Source: Methylobacterium sp. GXS13 | Lineage (GTDB): Bacteria; Pseudomonadota; Alphaproteobacteria; Rhizobiales; Beijerinckiaceae | Direction of reading: 5' to 3' | Assembly: GCF_001455965.1 (NCBI RefSeq) | Contig: NZ_LKKO01000001.1 | Coordinates: 62,001 to 126,000 of the forward strand | DNA length: 64,000 nt | In this document: piece by piece, positions 41,874 through 49,629 of the stretch | Layout: each line of letters starts with the position of its first letter | Position numbering within the stretch: position 1 is the stretch's first letter | Made by a program: the position numbers and the translations under genes | Notes under the pieces: model-generated | Databases searched by the model: none | What the model saw: only the letters and a program-made list of their open reading frames with translations | Told to the model about the DNA's origin: nothing

Positions 41874-42440
41874 TCAGGCCGCGGCTGCGGCAACCTTCGC
41901 CAGGGCAACGTCGAGGTGGACCGGGTTGTGGAGGGTGTTCGCCACCGGCGACCACAGCACCGTGTGCTTGATCAGCGCCGCCAGGGCCTTGCGCGAGGCG
42001 TCCGCGTCCATCGCCACGGAGACGCGGATGCTCTCGAATCCGATGGTCTTTGGATGGAGGTCGCCGCTGCCCCAGACCGAGGTCATGTTGATGTCGGCCT
42101 CGACGTGAAGCTCCAGCGACCGGATCGGGATGCCCTGCGCCAGGGCGTTGGCGTGGATGCCGATCGAGAGGCAGGACCCCAGGGCGGCGAGCAGGGCCTC
42201 GGAGGCGTTCGGCGCCGTGCTTTCGCCCAGCAGGCCCTCGGGCTCGTCCTCCATCACCGGTTGCGGCGGCAGGTTCCGGATGTAGTTCATCTGGCTGAGG
42301 CGCCCCTGCGCCACCGTGCGGCACCGCAGCGTCCGGACGGCGGTCGGGTCGGCCTTGCCGTCCGAGATCACCGCCTCGAGTCGGTGCCTGTCGTTTGTCG
42401 TCGGCGAACCGCCATCGGATTTCGTCGGTGGCCGGGCCAT
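41874..42440 (-). CDS. OsmC/Ohr-family protein, 188 aa
   Basis: OsmC fold: APNASEALLAALGSCLSIGI carries the first redox Cys; the rest (LELHVEADINMTSVWGSGDL, SIRVSVAMDADASRKALAAL) follows the family. The usual second Cys is not evident near VLWSPVANTL, so peroxidase activity is doubtful. Relatives protect against organic peroxides. Divergent from the LysR gene; shared 158-bp A/T-rich intergenic region. Confidence 0.82.
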   Translation of the reverse strand: MARPPTKSDGGSPTTNDRHRLEAVISDGKADPTAVRTLRCRTVAQGRLSQMNYIRNLPPQPVMEDEPEGLLGESTAPNASEALLAALGSCLSIGIHANALAQGIPIRSLELHVEADINMTSVWGSGDLHPKTIGFESIRVSVAMDADASRKALAALIKHTVLWSPVANTLHNPVHLDVALAKVAAAAA

Positions 42441-42598
42441 GGAGTTTTCCCTCGTACGGACTACGAGCGCGAAACATCTCAAAAGGCTGAAATATTTCCG
42501 CCGTGATTATTTCGTGATGACGAGTATAAGCTCTTTTAAATGAAAATCGGCCACCAAAGCCGACGACGGGAAATGCATTAATGGATGGCAGGTGACGG
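42441..42598. promoter_or_regulatory. A/T-rich divergent promoter region, OsmC / LysR
   Basis: 158 bp with clearly lower GC than the rest of the island (stretch from 42480 to 42550). It contains TTCGTGATGACGAGTATAAG with TATAAG (42524-42529) as a possible -10 toward the LysR gene. A LysR site is expected here; I see no FixK-like box. Confidence 0.5.
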
Positions 42599-43528
42599 AT
42601 GCTCGATTGGGACGACCTGAGGTTTTTCCTGGCCCTCGCCCGTCACGGCACGCTCTCGTCTGCGGCCAAGGTGCTCCATGTCTCGCAGTCGACCGTGGGA
42701 CGCCGTCTGAACTCGCTTGAGGCGACCCTGGCGGTCCGCCTGCTCAACCGGACGCCGGATGGCTACGTGCCGACGCTGGCCGGCGAGGAGGTCCGCAGGA
42801 AGGCCGAGAGCCTGGAGGCGGAAGCCCTCGCCCTGGAACGCGACGTCACCGGGCGGGACACACGCCTGCGCGGGCTGGTGCGGGTGACCTGCGCCGAGAC
42901 AATCGCCGCCCACCTGCTGGCCCCGACCTTCGCAAGCCTGCATGCCCAGCATCCCGACATCATGATCGAGCTCATCCCGAACCCGCGGGAACTCAGCCTC
43001 GCGATGCGGGAAGCCGACATTTCCGTGCGGATGAGGCAGCCCGAGCAGCACGATCTCGTGGTGCGGCGCATCGGCGGCATCGCCTTCGGTCTCTACGCGA
43101 CCGCGGGCTACATCCGGGAGCGCGGCGAACTGAACTTCGAGGACGGCTGCCCCGACCACCACCTCATCACGCAGATGGAGGATAGCCAGGAGATGACGCA
43201 ATCGGCCTGGCTGACCGAGATGGCCCCGATGTCCCGCGTCGTCCTGCAGACAAGCAGCCACGAGGCCGCCGTGCTCGCGGCCGCCAGCGGCGGCGGGCTG
43301 GCATGCCTGGCCCGGTTCCGCGGCGATGAGGAAGCGCGGCTCACCAGGATCGAGGTTCCGACCGAGCCTCCCAGCGCCGACATCCTCTTGCTGGTCCATA
43401 AGGACAATCGCGACACGCCGAGGATACGGACGGTGTTGACCCACATCACCGAGAGCATCCAGGCGCTCGGCCATGCGCTTCAGCCTTCCGGCACGAACGA
43501 GGAGGACGTTCGCGGCGTGGGCGCGTGA
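42599..43528 (+). CDS. LysR-family transcription regulator, 309 aa
   Basis: N-terminal winged HTH: LRFFLALARHGTLSSAAKVL, HVSQSTVGRRLNSLEATL and RLLNRTPDGYVPT. The substrate-binding domain follows (VTCAETIAAHLLAP through LAAASGGGLACLARFRGD). Divergent from the OsmC gene, which it probably regulates, as LysR-type genes usually do. Effector unknown. Confidence 0.9.
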   Translation: MLDWDDLRFFLALARHGTLSSAAKVLHVSQSTVGRRLNSLEATLAVRLLNRTPDGYVPTLAGEEVRRKAESLEAEALALERDVTGRDTRLRGLVRVTCAETIAAHLLAPTFASLHAQHPDIMIELIPNPRELSLAMREADISVRMRQPEQHDLVVRRIGGIAFGLYATAGYIRERGELNFEDGCPDHHLITQMEDSQEMTQSAWLTEMAPMSRVVLQTSSHEAAVLAAASGGGLACLARFRGDEEARLTRIEVPTEPPSADILLLVHKDNRDTPRIRTVLTHITESIQALGHALQPSGTNEEDVRGVGA

Positions 43529-43583
43529 TGCATGGGCGATGCGTGTGCGTCCATGGTGAGGGACAGTACGGACGGCACCGGGG

Positions 43584-43934
43584 TCAGACGAGTTCGGCGA
43601 AGGACCGGTCGGACCATGCTCGCGACGGGGCCGGGCGGGGCGAGACGGGCTCCGGGGTTCCCTTGGCCGGCTTGGTGCCTCTCGGGCCCGCCGTGGTCTT
43701 GGTTTGGCGCCTCGGCTTCTCCGGACCGCCGACGGCGTCGAACTCGAACAGGAGGCGACCGCCCGCCTCGTCCGAGATCCAGCCGTCCCTGGTCCAGCCG
43801 ATGAGCCGGCCGGAATAGGCGTAGACCGCGTCGCCGTCGATGTAGGCCGCGGGCGTCCCGTCCCAGAGGTAGACGGAGTGCCCGTCGCGGCAGAAGGCGG
43901 CTTCCCGGCCCTCGCGGTCGAACAGTTCTATCAT
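43584..43934 (-). CDS. beta-repeat (4-fold beta flower-like) protein, 116 aa
   Basis: Four short repeats of the form hydrophobic-D/G-aromatic: REAAFCRDGHSVYLWDGTPA, AYIDGDAVYAYSGRLIGWTR, DGWISDEAGG. This is the pattern of the 4-fold beta flower family. A Pro/Lys/Arg tail follows. Role unknown; short cytoplasmic protein next to the stress genes. Confidence 0.65.
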   Translation of the reverse strand: MIELFDREGREAAFCRDGHSVYLWDGTPAAYIDGDAVYAYSGRLIGWTRDGWISDEAGGRLLFEFDAVGGPEKPRRQTKTTAGPRGTKPAKGTPEPVSPRPAPSRAWSDRSFAELV

Positions 43935-43983
43935 GTGGGGCTCCGTCGGAATGGGATGGCGGCTCTCACCGGTCGGGGGACGG

Positions 43984-44799
43984 TCAATTGCTCATCAGGC
44001 AGCAGACCGGGGTGTTCTGCAGGACGTCCCGGGTGACGCCGCCGAACATCCATTCGCGCATTCTCGAATGCCCGTAGGCTCCCATGACGAGCAGGTCCGC
44101 ATCTTCGCGGGCGACGAAACCGAGGATCGCCTCGCCCGCGCCCGCATCGTCGCTCCCCAGCCTGTGCGGCGTGACGGCCATGCCATGCCGGGAAAGGTAG
44201 GCGGCCACGTCGTTCAGGCCCTCGCCATCCCCCGCTGGACCGACGCCGACGAGGAGGACTTGGTCCGACCGTTCGAGGAACGGCAGGCTGTGCAGGACTG
44301 CGCGGCGGGCCTCCAAGGTGTCCTTCCAGGCGACGACGACACGTCGAACGCGCAACGACTCGATGCCGGGCGGGGCGACGAGGACCGGGCGTCCGGCCTC
44401 AACGATGAAAGGCCCGGGCAGCACGGTGAGGAAACCGGGCTCGGGATCGGGCGTGCCCGCACGGCCGACTACCACGACGTCCGCCGCCCTCGCTTGCCTG
44501 GCGAGGTAGGTGGAGGGTTCGGCCAGGTCCGAACGCCAGCCGGTCCGGGCGACGCCCTCGACGTTGCGGTCGAACACGAGCCGAGCCTGCTCCAGGTCCT
44601 GCCCCGCCCGGGCCACCTCGACGTCCGTGACTTGGAGGGACGCGTAGACGCTGGTCGAGTAGGCCGGAGACGAGATCTGGCGGGCGGCCACGCCGACCAG
44701 TTCGGCCTCGAACCGCCCGGCGAGGGAGGCCGCGAGCTGGATGCGGTCCGCCGCGGCGGGTCCGAGGTCCACGGAGACCATGATGCTGGCCACGTTCAT
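43984..44799 (-). CDS. universal stress protein (tandem UspA), 271 aa
   Basis: First half VASIMVSVDLGPAAADRIQL; second half VRRVVVAWKDTLEARRAVLH and ADLLVMGAYGHSRMREWMFG, GGVTRDVL, CCLMSN with the ATP-binding glycines. Divergent from the PRC-barrel gene at 44965, with FixK-like box 5 between them, 68 bp upstream of this ATG (44799). Confidence 0.9.
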   Translation of the reverse strand: MNVASIMVSVDLGPAAADRIQLAASLAGRFEAELVGVAARQISSPAYSTSVYASLQVTDVEVARAGQDLEQARLVFDRNVEGVARTGWRSDLAEPSTYLARQARAADVVVVGRAGTPDPEPGFLTVLPGPFIVEAGRPVLVAPPGIESLRVRRVVVAWKDTLEARRAVLHSLPFLERSDQVLLVGVGPAGDGEGLNDVAAYLSRHGMAVTPHRLGSDDAGAGEAILGFVAREDADLLVMGAYGHSRMREWMFGGVTRDVLQNTPVCCLMSN

Positions 44800-44867
44800 G
44801 TCGGCACTCCGTCCTTGAGCCTTGGGATCGATGGCCGGAAGGAAGCACGGACGATGGTGGGTCGGCC

Positions 44868-44881
44868 TTGATCCAGAACAA
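44868..44881. promoter_or_regulatory. FixK/FNR-like box 5
   Basis: TTGATCCAGAACAA; left half exact, right half ACAA. 68 bp before the universal stress gene (minus) and 83 bp before the PRC-barrel gene (plus). Confidence 0.6.
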
Positions 44882-44964
44882 AGTATCGAGGCGGCGGAGC
44901 GGTCAGACAGGAGGGGTGGACGGGGCGCACAGCCTTTGGGTGCCCGCCATCCCGGAAACCGATC

Positions 44965-45834
44965 ATGCAACGGCCTGCCAGATCCATCGCCCTCGGGGCG
45001 GTCCTTTCGCTCTCCCTGATGGCCCCGCTCCGGGCCGCAGAGGAGCCGCAGGCCGGCCCCATGGCGGAGACGGAGGCCAAGCCGGCCCAGGCCTGCCTCG
45101 ACCACCTCAAGGCGTTCGATGCCCGGATGGAGAAGGACGGCTACTGGCTCGGCGGGTCGGGCTACGGCTACGGCTATCCCCTCGGCGGCTACTGGTTCGG
45201 CGGCATGGCCGGGAACAACGGCATGGCGATGGGCGCCGCGTCCGCGATGATGGGGTACGCGAACGCCCGCCCCGGATACGAGGTCCGCGTGCTCCTCTCC
45301 GCCGCCGACATCCTGGCGCGTCACGGCAGGCAGCAGCCGTGCGAGGACGTGCTGGTCCAGATCCAGGCCAGCTACGACCAGTACAAGACCGGCATGCAGG
45401 GCCGTGACCTCCGGGTCGCGAACGCCCTGGGCTTCCGCAAGCAGGAGCTTTCGCTGGCGCAGCCGGTCGTGGGCCGGGCCGCCGCCTTCCGGTCGGACGA
45501 CCTGCTCGGGAGCGAGGTGCGCACACCGGGCAACGTGGCACTCGGCAGCGTCGACGATATCGTCATGGGGGCCGAGGGCGGCGGGATCGCCTACCTCGTC
45601 GTCGCGCGCGGCGGCGTCTTCGGCCTCGGGGAGCGCCACGTCGCGGTCCCGTGGGACCGGTTCAAGGTCTCGCCCAACCTGAACATCCTCGTCCTCGACA
45701 CGAGCAAGGACGCCATGGACCAGGCCCCCCGCATCGTCGAGGGCCGGTTCGTGAAGGCGGAGCCGTTCGCCCTGCAGACGGCGAAAGCGGACGCCTATTG
45801 GGGCGCCGCCTCCAAGACCCCGCAGGTCGATTGA
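44965..45834 (+). CDS. exported PRC-barrel protein, 289 aa
   Basis: Signal peptide (SIALGAVLSLSLMAPLRAAE). A Gly/Tyr-rich segment (GYWLGGSGYGYGYPLGGYWF) follows. The C-terminal PRC-barrel spans about residues 170-260 (DLLGSEVRTPGNVALGSVDD, IAYLVVARGGVFGLGERHVA, VPWDRF). PRC-barrels act as docking or RNA/protein-binding modules; exported versions are common in rhizobial stress loci. Starts a forward run of genes to 48571. Confidence 0.8.
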   Translation: MQRPARSIALGAVLSLSLMAPLRAAEEPQAGPMAETEAKPAQACLDHLKAFDARMEKDGYWLGGSGYGYGYPLGGYWFGGMAGNNGMAMGAASAMMGYANARPGYEVRVLLSAADILARHGRQQPCEDVLVQIQASYDQYKTGMQGRDLRVANALGFRKQELSLAQPVVGRAAAFRSDDLLGSEVRTPGNVALGSVDDIVMGAEGGGIAYLVVARGGVFGLGERHVAVPWDRFKVSPNLNILVLDTSKDAMDQAPRIVEGRFVKAEPFALQTAKADAYWGAASKTPQVD

Positions 45835-45896
45835 GCTCGACCCCCTCGGCAGGCTCGCCCTGCCTCCCATCACCCAGCACACGATCGGATCCCACC

Positions 45897-46466
45897 ATGC
45901 GTACGATGACGGCCCTGACGGCGACGTTCCTCGCCCTGACGACGATGACCACGGCCATGGCGCAAGCGCCGATGGCACCCTCCACGGATGCCGCGGCGAC
46001 GATGCGGGAGGCCGGGCGCGAGGCGAACGAGGCCGCCGATGCGGCCCGCGAGGCGGCCCGGCTCGCGATGCAGGCCTCGAAGGCGGCGGTGAAGGGCGCC
46101 CCGAAGCAATCCGCCGACATGATCGGGAAGCTCGTCACGGACGCTGCGGAAGCCGCCAACCGGGCCGAGGCCAAGATCGCCGACGCCAACCGGGCCGCGG
46201 GCATGGCGGCCAACGCGTCGATGCTTAAGGCCGCCGATTCCGCGCGCAAGTCGGTCGCGGCGACGCAAGCTGCGGTGGAGAAATCGCAGGATGCCGCCGA
46301 GGCATCGCTCCGTTCGAACATGGCGGCCGTGCGCCGGGCCGCATCGGGTGCCCGCGCCGCCATCGCCAGGGCCGCCACGGCCACCGCAAACGCTGCCCGT
46401 GCCGCCCGCGAGGCCGCCAGGACCACCTGGGACCGCGACATGGCCCAGAACCAAGTCCGCGGCTGA
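45897..46466 (+). CDS. exported Ala-rich helical protein, 189 aa
   Basis: Signal peptide (TALTATFLALTTMTTAMAQA). The mature protein is almost entirely Ala/Arg/Glu/Asp helix with repeats of R/K-E-A-A-R (AADAAREAARLAMQASKAAV), like LEA or apolipoprotein-type stress proteins. Probable periplasmic helical protein. It follows the PRC-barrel gene by 62 bp. Confidence 0.65.
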   Translation: MRTMTALTATFLALTTMTTAMAQAPMAPSTDAAATMREAGREANEAADAAREAARLAMQASKAAVKGAPKQSADMIGKLVTDAAEAANRAEAKIADANRAAGMAANASMLKAADSARKSVAATQAAVEKSQDAAEASLRSNMAAVRRAASGARAAIARAATATANAARAAREAARTTWDRDMAQNQVRG

Positions 46467-46512
46467 CGACGGCCGGACGCGGCTTCCGAACACCCCCTCA
46501 GGGAGAACGACC

Positions 46513-46758
46513 ATGGCTATGAGCGAGATGGCACGGGCGTGCGAGGAGGCCGCGCACCAGCACGACCGGGCCGCCGCCCATTACCGGCATTCGGCCAAGC
46601 ACCTTTCGAAGGGCGAGCATGCCGCCGCCGCGAAGGAGCGGGACCTCGCGCTCGACCACTCCGAGAAGGCCCGGATCGACGAGGTCGGCCTGCGCCCCGA
46701 TGGGGTGGCCGACGACGGTCGGACCAAATCCGAGGCGGCCTGGCATTTCATGGGCTGA
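46513..46758 (+). CDS. small His/Ala-rich protein, 81 aa
   Basis: ATG after GGGAGAAC. MARACEEAAHQHDRAAAHYR and GEHAAAAKERDLALDHSEKA form one or two charged helices with many His. No signal peptide. Unknown function; part of the forward run of small genes. Confidence 0.6.
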   Translation: MAMSEMARACEEAAHQHDRAAAHYRHSAKHLSKGEHAAAAKERDLALDHSEKARIDEVGLRPDGVADDGRTKSEAAWHFMG

Positions 46759-46805
46759 CGGTTCCGCACCCCAGCCTTCCCGCGACCAGCGACAAGGAAT
46801 TCCCC

Positions 46806-46994
46806 ATGGCGAACCCGATGTTCCCGGAGCGACCCGATCCGACGTTTCCCGATCCGTCGCCGGCGCATCCGCCCAGTCCCGACCAGAGCCCGCTTCCAGA
46901 GCCGCGTGGCGTGCCGGACTACGGCCCCGAGGAGATGCCGCCGTCGAACGAGCCACTCGGCATCCCAGGTGGCGCTCCGCCGGAGATCGGATGA
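46806..46994 (+). CDS. small Pro-rich protein, 62 aa
   Basis: Pro makes up about a third of residues (FPERPDPTFPDPSPAHPPSP), so it is probably disordered. ATG preceded by AAGGAATT. It overlaps the histidine kinase start by 4 bp (ATGA), which suggests translational coupling to it. Confidence 0.5.
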   Translation: MANPMFPERPDPTFPDPSPAHPPSPDQSPLPEPRGVPDYGPEEMPPSNEPLGIPGGAPPEIG

Positions 46995-48571
46995 CCGCCG
47001 ACACCGAGGCTCCCCTGGCGCGGGGGCCGCCATCGACGTGCGAGTACGAGGCATCCTGCGCCCACGCCATCGAGACGTCGCTCGGCATCCAGGGCCTCGG
47101 CATGCATCGCGAGCACGACCGGATCGTCACGGAACTCGCCCGCACGGTCGATGGGGCGGACCCCTTCGCCGCTGCGGTGCGCGCCTCTCAGATGGCGATG
47201 GTGATCACCGACCCGCGCCAGCACGACAATCCCATCGTCTTCGCCAACGACGCGTTCTGCGCCCTCACCGGCTACGCCCGGGACGAGGTCCTCGGGCGGA
47301 ACTGCCGGTTCCTACAGGAGCCGGAGACGGATCGCGTCGAGATCGGCCGCCTCCGCGAAGCGATTGCCGAGGGCGTCCCGGTCGAGGTCCGGTTGCTGAA
47401 CCGGCGCAAGGACGGCGGGCTGTTCTGGAACAGGCTATTCGTCTCCCCGGTGTTCCAGGGCGACGACCTCGCCTTCTTCGTGGCCTCCCAGTTCGACGCC
47501 ACGTCGGAGACGGCGCGGCTCGAACACTTGGAGACCGACCGCGAGGCATTGGAGCGGGAGGTCGAAAGGCGGACCCGCGACTTGTCGACGAGCGAGGAGC
47601 GCCTTCGCTTCGTGCTGGAGGCCGGACGACTTGGTTCGTGGAGCCTGGACCTTCACGACATGCGGTTCGCCGCATCCGAGACCTTCAAGGTCGTCCTCGG
47701 GCTCGACCCGGACGATTCTTTGGGCCGCACGGCCTACGAGGCCCTGATCCACGCGGACGACCGTGCGCGGCGGGACGAGGCGGTCGCCGCCTGCATCGCG
47801 GGGCACGGCGACTACGACATCGAGTATCGCATCGTGACGCCTGCAGGCGAGGTCCGGTGGCTCAAGTTCCGCGGAAGGCCGTTCTACGGCGACGACGGGG
47901 TGCCGTTCCGCCTCGCAGGCATCGCCCTCGACGTGACCGACCGCAAGCATGCGGAAGCACATCGGGCACTGTTGGCCAACGAGCTCAACCACCGCGTCAA
48001 GAACACCTTGGCGACCGTCCAGGCCATCGTCGTCCAGACCCTTCGGGCGAACCTCTCCCCTACCGAAACCCGGGACGTCATCCAGGGCCGCATCCACTCC
48101 CTGGCGGTGGCGAGCGACGTGCTGACCCGCGAGAAATGGGACGGTGCGACGCTGGCCGAGGTCGCAACGACCGCCCTGGCGCAGTTCCGGGCCGACGGCG
48201 ACCGGCGTATCAAGGTCGGGGGGCCGGAGGTCATGCTGACGCCACGGCAGGCCCTGGCCTTCTCGATGGCCTTCCACGAGCTCGCAACCAATGCGGTGAA
48301 GTACGGCGCGCTGACCAACGGGGTCGGCCGCATCCTGCTCGATTGGGATGTCCTTGCCGGCTCTCCCTTCCGGGCCTTGCGCCTGACCTGGCAGGAGTTC
48401 GACGGGCCTCCGGTGAACCCGCCGACGCGGCGGGGCTTCGGCTCGCGCATGATCGAGCGGGCCCTGGCGGACGAGCTCGAAGGCCGTGCCGAGATCGACT
48501 ACCGGCCCGATGGCATCATCTTCACCGCCCCGGCCCGTCTCCCGGAGGCCCCCGCAGGGTTAAGGGACTGA
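46991..48571 (+). CDS. LOV-PAS HWE-family sensor histidine kinase, 526 aa
   Basis: LOV domain at about residues 60-165 with GRNCRFLQ, where Cys105 would form the flavin adduct under blue light. Then a coiled linker (LEREVERRTRDLSTSEERLR) and a PAS domain (GRLGSWSLDLHDMRFAASET through LAGIALDVTDRKHAE). The HWE kinase core has ANELNHRVKNTLATVQAIVV with His334 as phosphoacceptor, and the ATP lid FHELATNAVKYGAL. Cytoplasmic, no membrane helix. No response regulator is adjacent, so the partner is elsewhere. Confidence 0.92.
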   Translation: MTADTEAPLARGPPSTCEYEASCAHAIETSLGIQGLGMHREHDRIVTELARTVDGADPFAAAVRASQMAMVITDPRQHDNPIVFANDAFCALTGYARDEVLGRNCRFLQEPETDRVEIGRLREAIAEGVPVEVRLLNRRKDGGLFWNRLFVSPVFQGDDLAFFVASQFDATSETARLEHLETDREALEREVERRTRDLSTSEERLRFVLEAGRLGSWSLDLHDMRFAASETFKVVLGLDPDDSLGRTAYEALIHADDRARRDEAVAACIAGHGDYDIEYRIVTPAGEVRWLKFRGRPFYGDDGVPFRLAGIALDVTDRKHAEAHRALLANELNHRVKNTLATVQAIVVQTLRANLSPTETRDVIQGRIHSLAVASDVLTREKWDGATLAEVATTALAQFRADGDRRIKVGGPEVMLTPRQALAFSMAFHELATNAVKYGALTNGVGRILLDWDVLAGSPFRALRLTWQEFDGPPVNPPTRRGFGSRMIERALADELEGRAEIDYRPDGIIFTAPARLPEAPAGLRD

Positions 48572-48608
48572 CGCGACCCGGCTTGGGGGACGATGGCCGC
48601 TGCGGTCC

Positions 48609-48622
48609 TTGATCCAGCGCAA
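48609..48622. promoter_or_regulatory. FixK/FNR-like box 6
   Basis: TTGATCCAGCGCAA, identical to boxes 4 and 8; 65 bp before the gene at 48688. Confidence 0.75.
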
Positions 48623-48687
48623 GGCGCGACCGCTCCGAAACGTGCATCCCGACCGGAGAATTTCCACCGCCCCCAAAAGGACACGAC

Positions 48688-48909
48688 GTGATCATCGGCG
48701 AGACCATCGACGCCCTGACGGCGCAGCACAGACGGCTGCAGGAGATCCTGAGAGGGTTCGACGACGGCATCTGGTGGAACTCGGACGCCCTGGCGCAGCT
48801 CGACGTTGGCCGGATGAGCGCGCAGGTCGACCGTATTGGCGTGGCCCTCGACGAGATCGAGCGTCTCGCCACCGAGATCGGAAGACCGCGAACAGACCTG
48901 CCGTTCTGA
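48688..48909 (+). CDS. small hypothetical protein, 73 aa
   Basis: Single predicted helical unit (IIGETIDALTAQHRRLQEIL; SAQVDRIGVALDEIERLATE) with an aromatic turn (DGIWWNSDAL). Cytoplasmic; unknown. Has its own FixK-like box 6. Confidence 0.6.
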   Translation: MIIGETIDALTAQHRRLQEILRGFDDGIWWNSDALAQLDVGRMSAQVDRIGVALDEIERLATEIGRPRTDLPF

Positions 48910-48928
48910 CCGGTCGGGTCCATCGGTT

Positions 48929-48942
48929 TTGATCCAGGTCAA
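48929..48942. promoter_or_regulatory. FixK/FNR-like box 7
   Basis: TTGATCCAGGTCAA: one mismatch to the anaerobox TTGAT-N4-ATCAA; 72 bp before the lipoyl-like gene at 49015. Confidence 0.75.
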
Positions 48943-49014
48943 GGCGCCCTTGGACGGGCTGGCGTCATATTCCCGCCGCCCCCCGAATACCGTGGGCATC
49001 AGGTAACTGACCAA

Positions 49015-49242
49015 ATGCCGGATATCCGCGTATCGAAAGCCCTATGGCCTACAGGCTTGCTTCCCGAGGGTATCTTGGAGCGCTGGCTCGTCGAGGACGG
49101 GGCCGTGGTTCGCGAGGGCGAGGCATTGGCGGCGGCGCGGATCGGCAATGCCCTTCACGACATTGTCTCGTCCGCCTCGGGCCATCTGGCATGGATGGCG
49201 CCCGCGGGCGGGTTGATCGATCCGGGATGCATCATCGCGTAG
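49015..49242 (+). CDS. stand-alone lipoyl/biotinyl-like domain without the modified lysine, 75 aa
   Basis: The biotinyl/lipoyl hammerhead pattern is clear: EGILERWLVEDGAVVREGEA, then SSASGHLAWM and GGLIDPGCIIA. In functional lipoyl domains the hairpin between the halves carries a Lys in a D/E-K-A/V motif; here it reads RIGNALHDI, so the Lys is Asn. The domain cannot be lipoylated in the usual way. It could be a structural or binding relic. Own FixK-like box 7 upstream. Confidence 0.7.
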   Translation: MPDIRVSKALWPTGLLPEGILERWLVEDGAVVREGEALAAARIGNALHDIVSSASGHLAWMAPAGGLIDPGCIIA

Positions 49243-49629
49243 GTCGACGCTGGATGACATGACCGCGGACGCCCTCGGTCTCCCGAGCGCGAACTTAAAA
49301 CCGGAGCTTCTCGGACGCCCACGTCCAGTCCGTCTCGTCGGTCCCTATCGGCTGGGCTTGGGTAGTCTTTGTCGAGCATCGTGCGCCGGCGCGGGGCGGG
49401 AACCGGGGACTTCGGGCGTCCGACATTAGACGCTGTAGAGGCCCAAAACGTTGAAGCCGCTGCAGCATTGCTTGCGCCTAGCCATGTCGGGAGGCTGCCA
49501 CAGGGCGCGTGTCCCGGTCGGCGCCACGCGGTGCCCTGACGTGACGACGCCCGCCCCGGCGGACCGGGATGGGCGTGTGGATGTGCTGCATCCGGCCCTG
49601 CTACAGGCGTATAGATCCTACCGCCTCCC
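49243..49629. other. 387-bp stretch without a recognised gene
   Basis: Mixed composition, no open frame with sensible codon use, no strong hairpin with T-tract, no FixK-like box. It separates the stress module from the primase-like gene and may contain a module junction. Confidence 0.4.
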
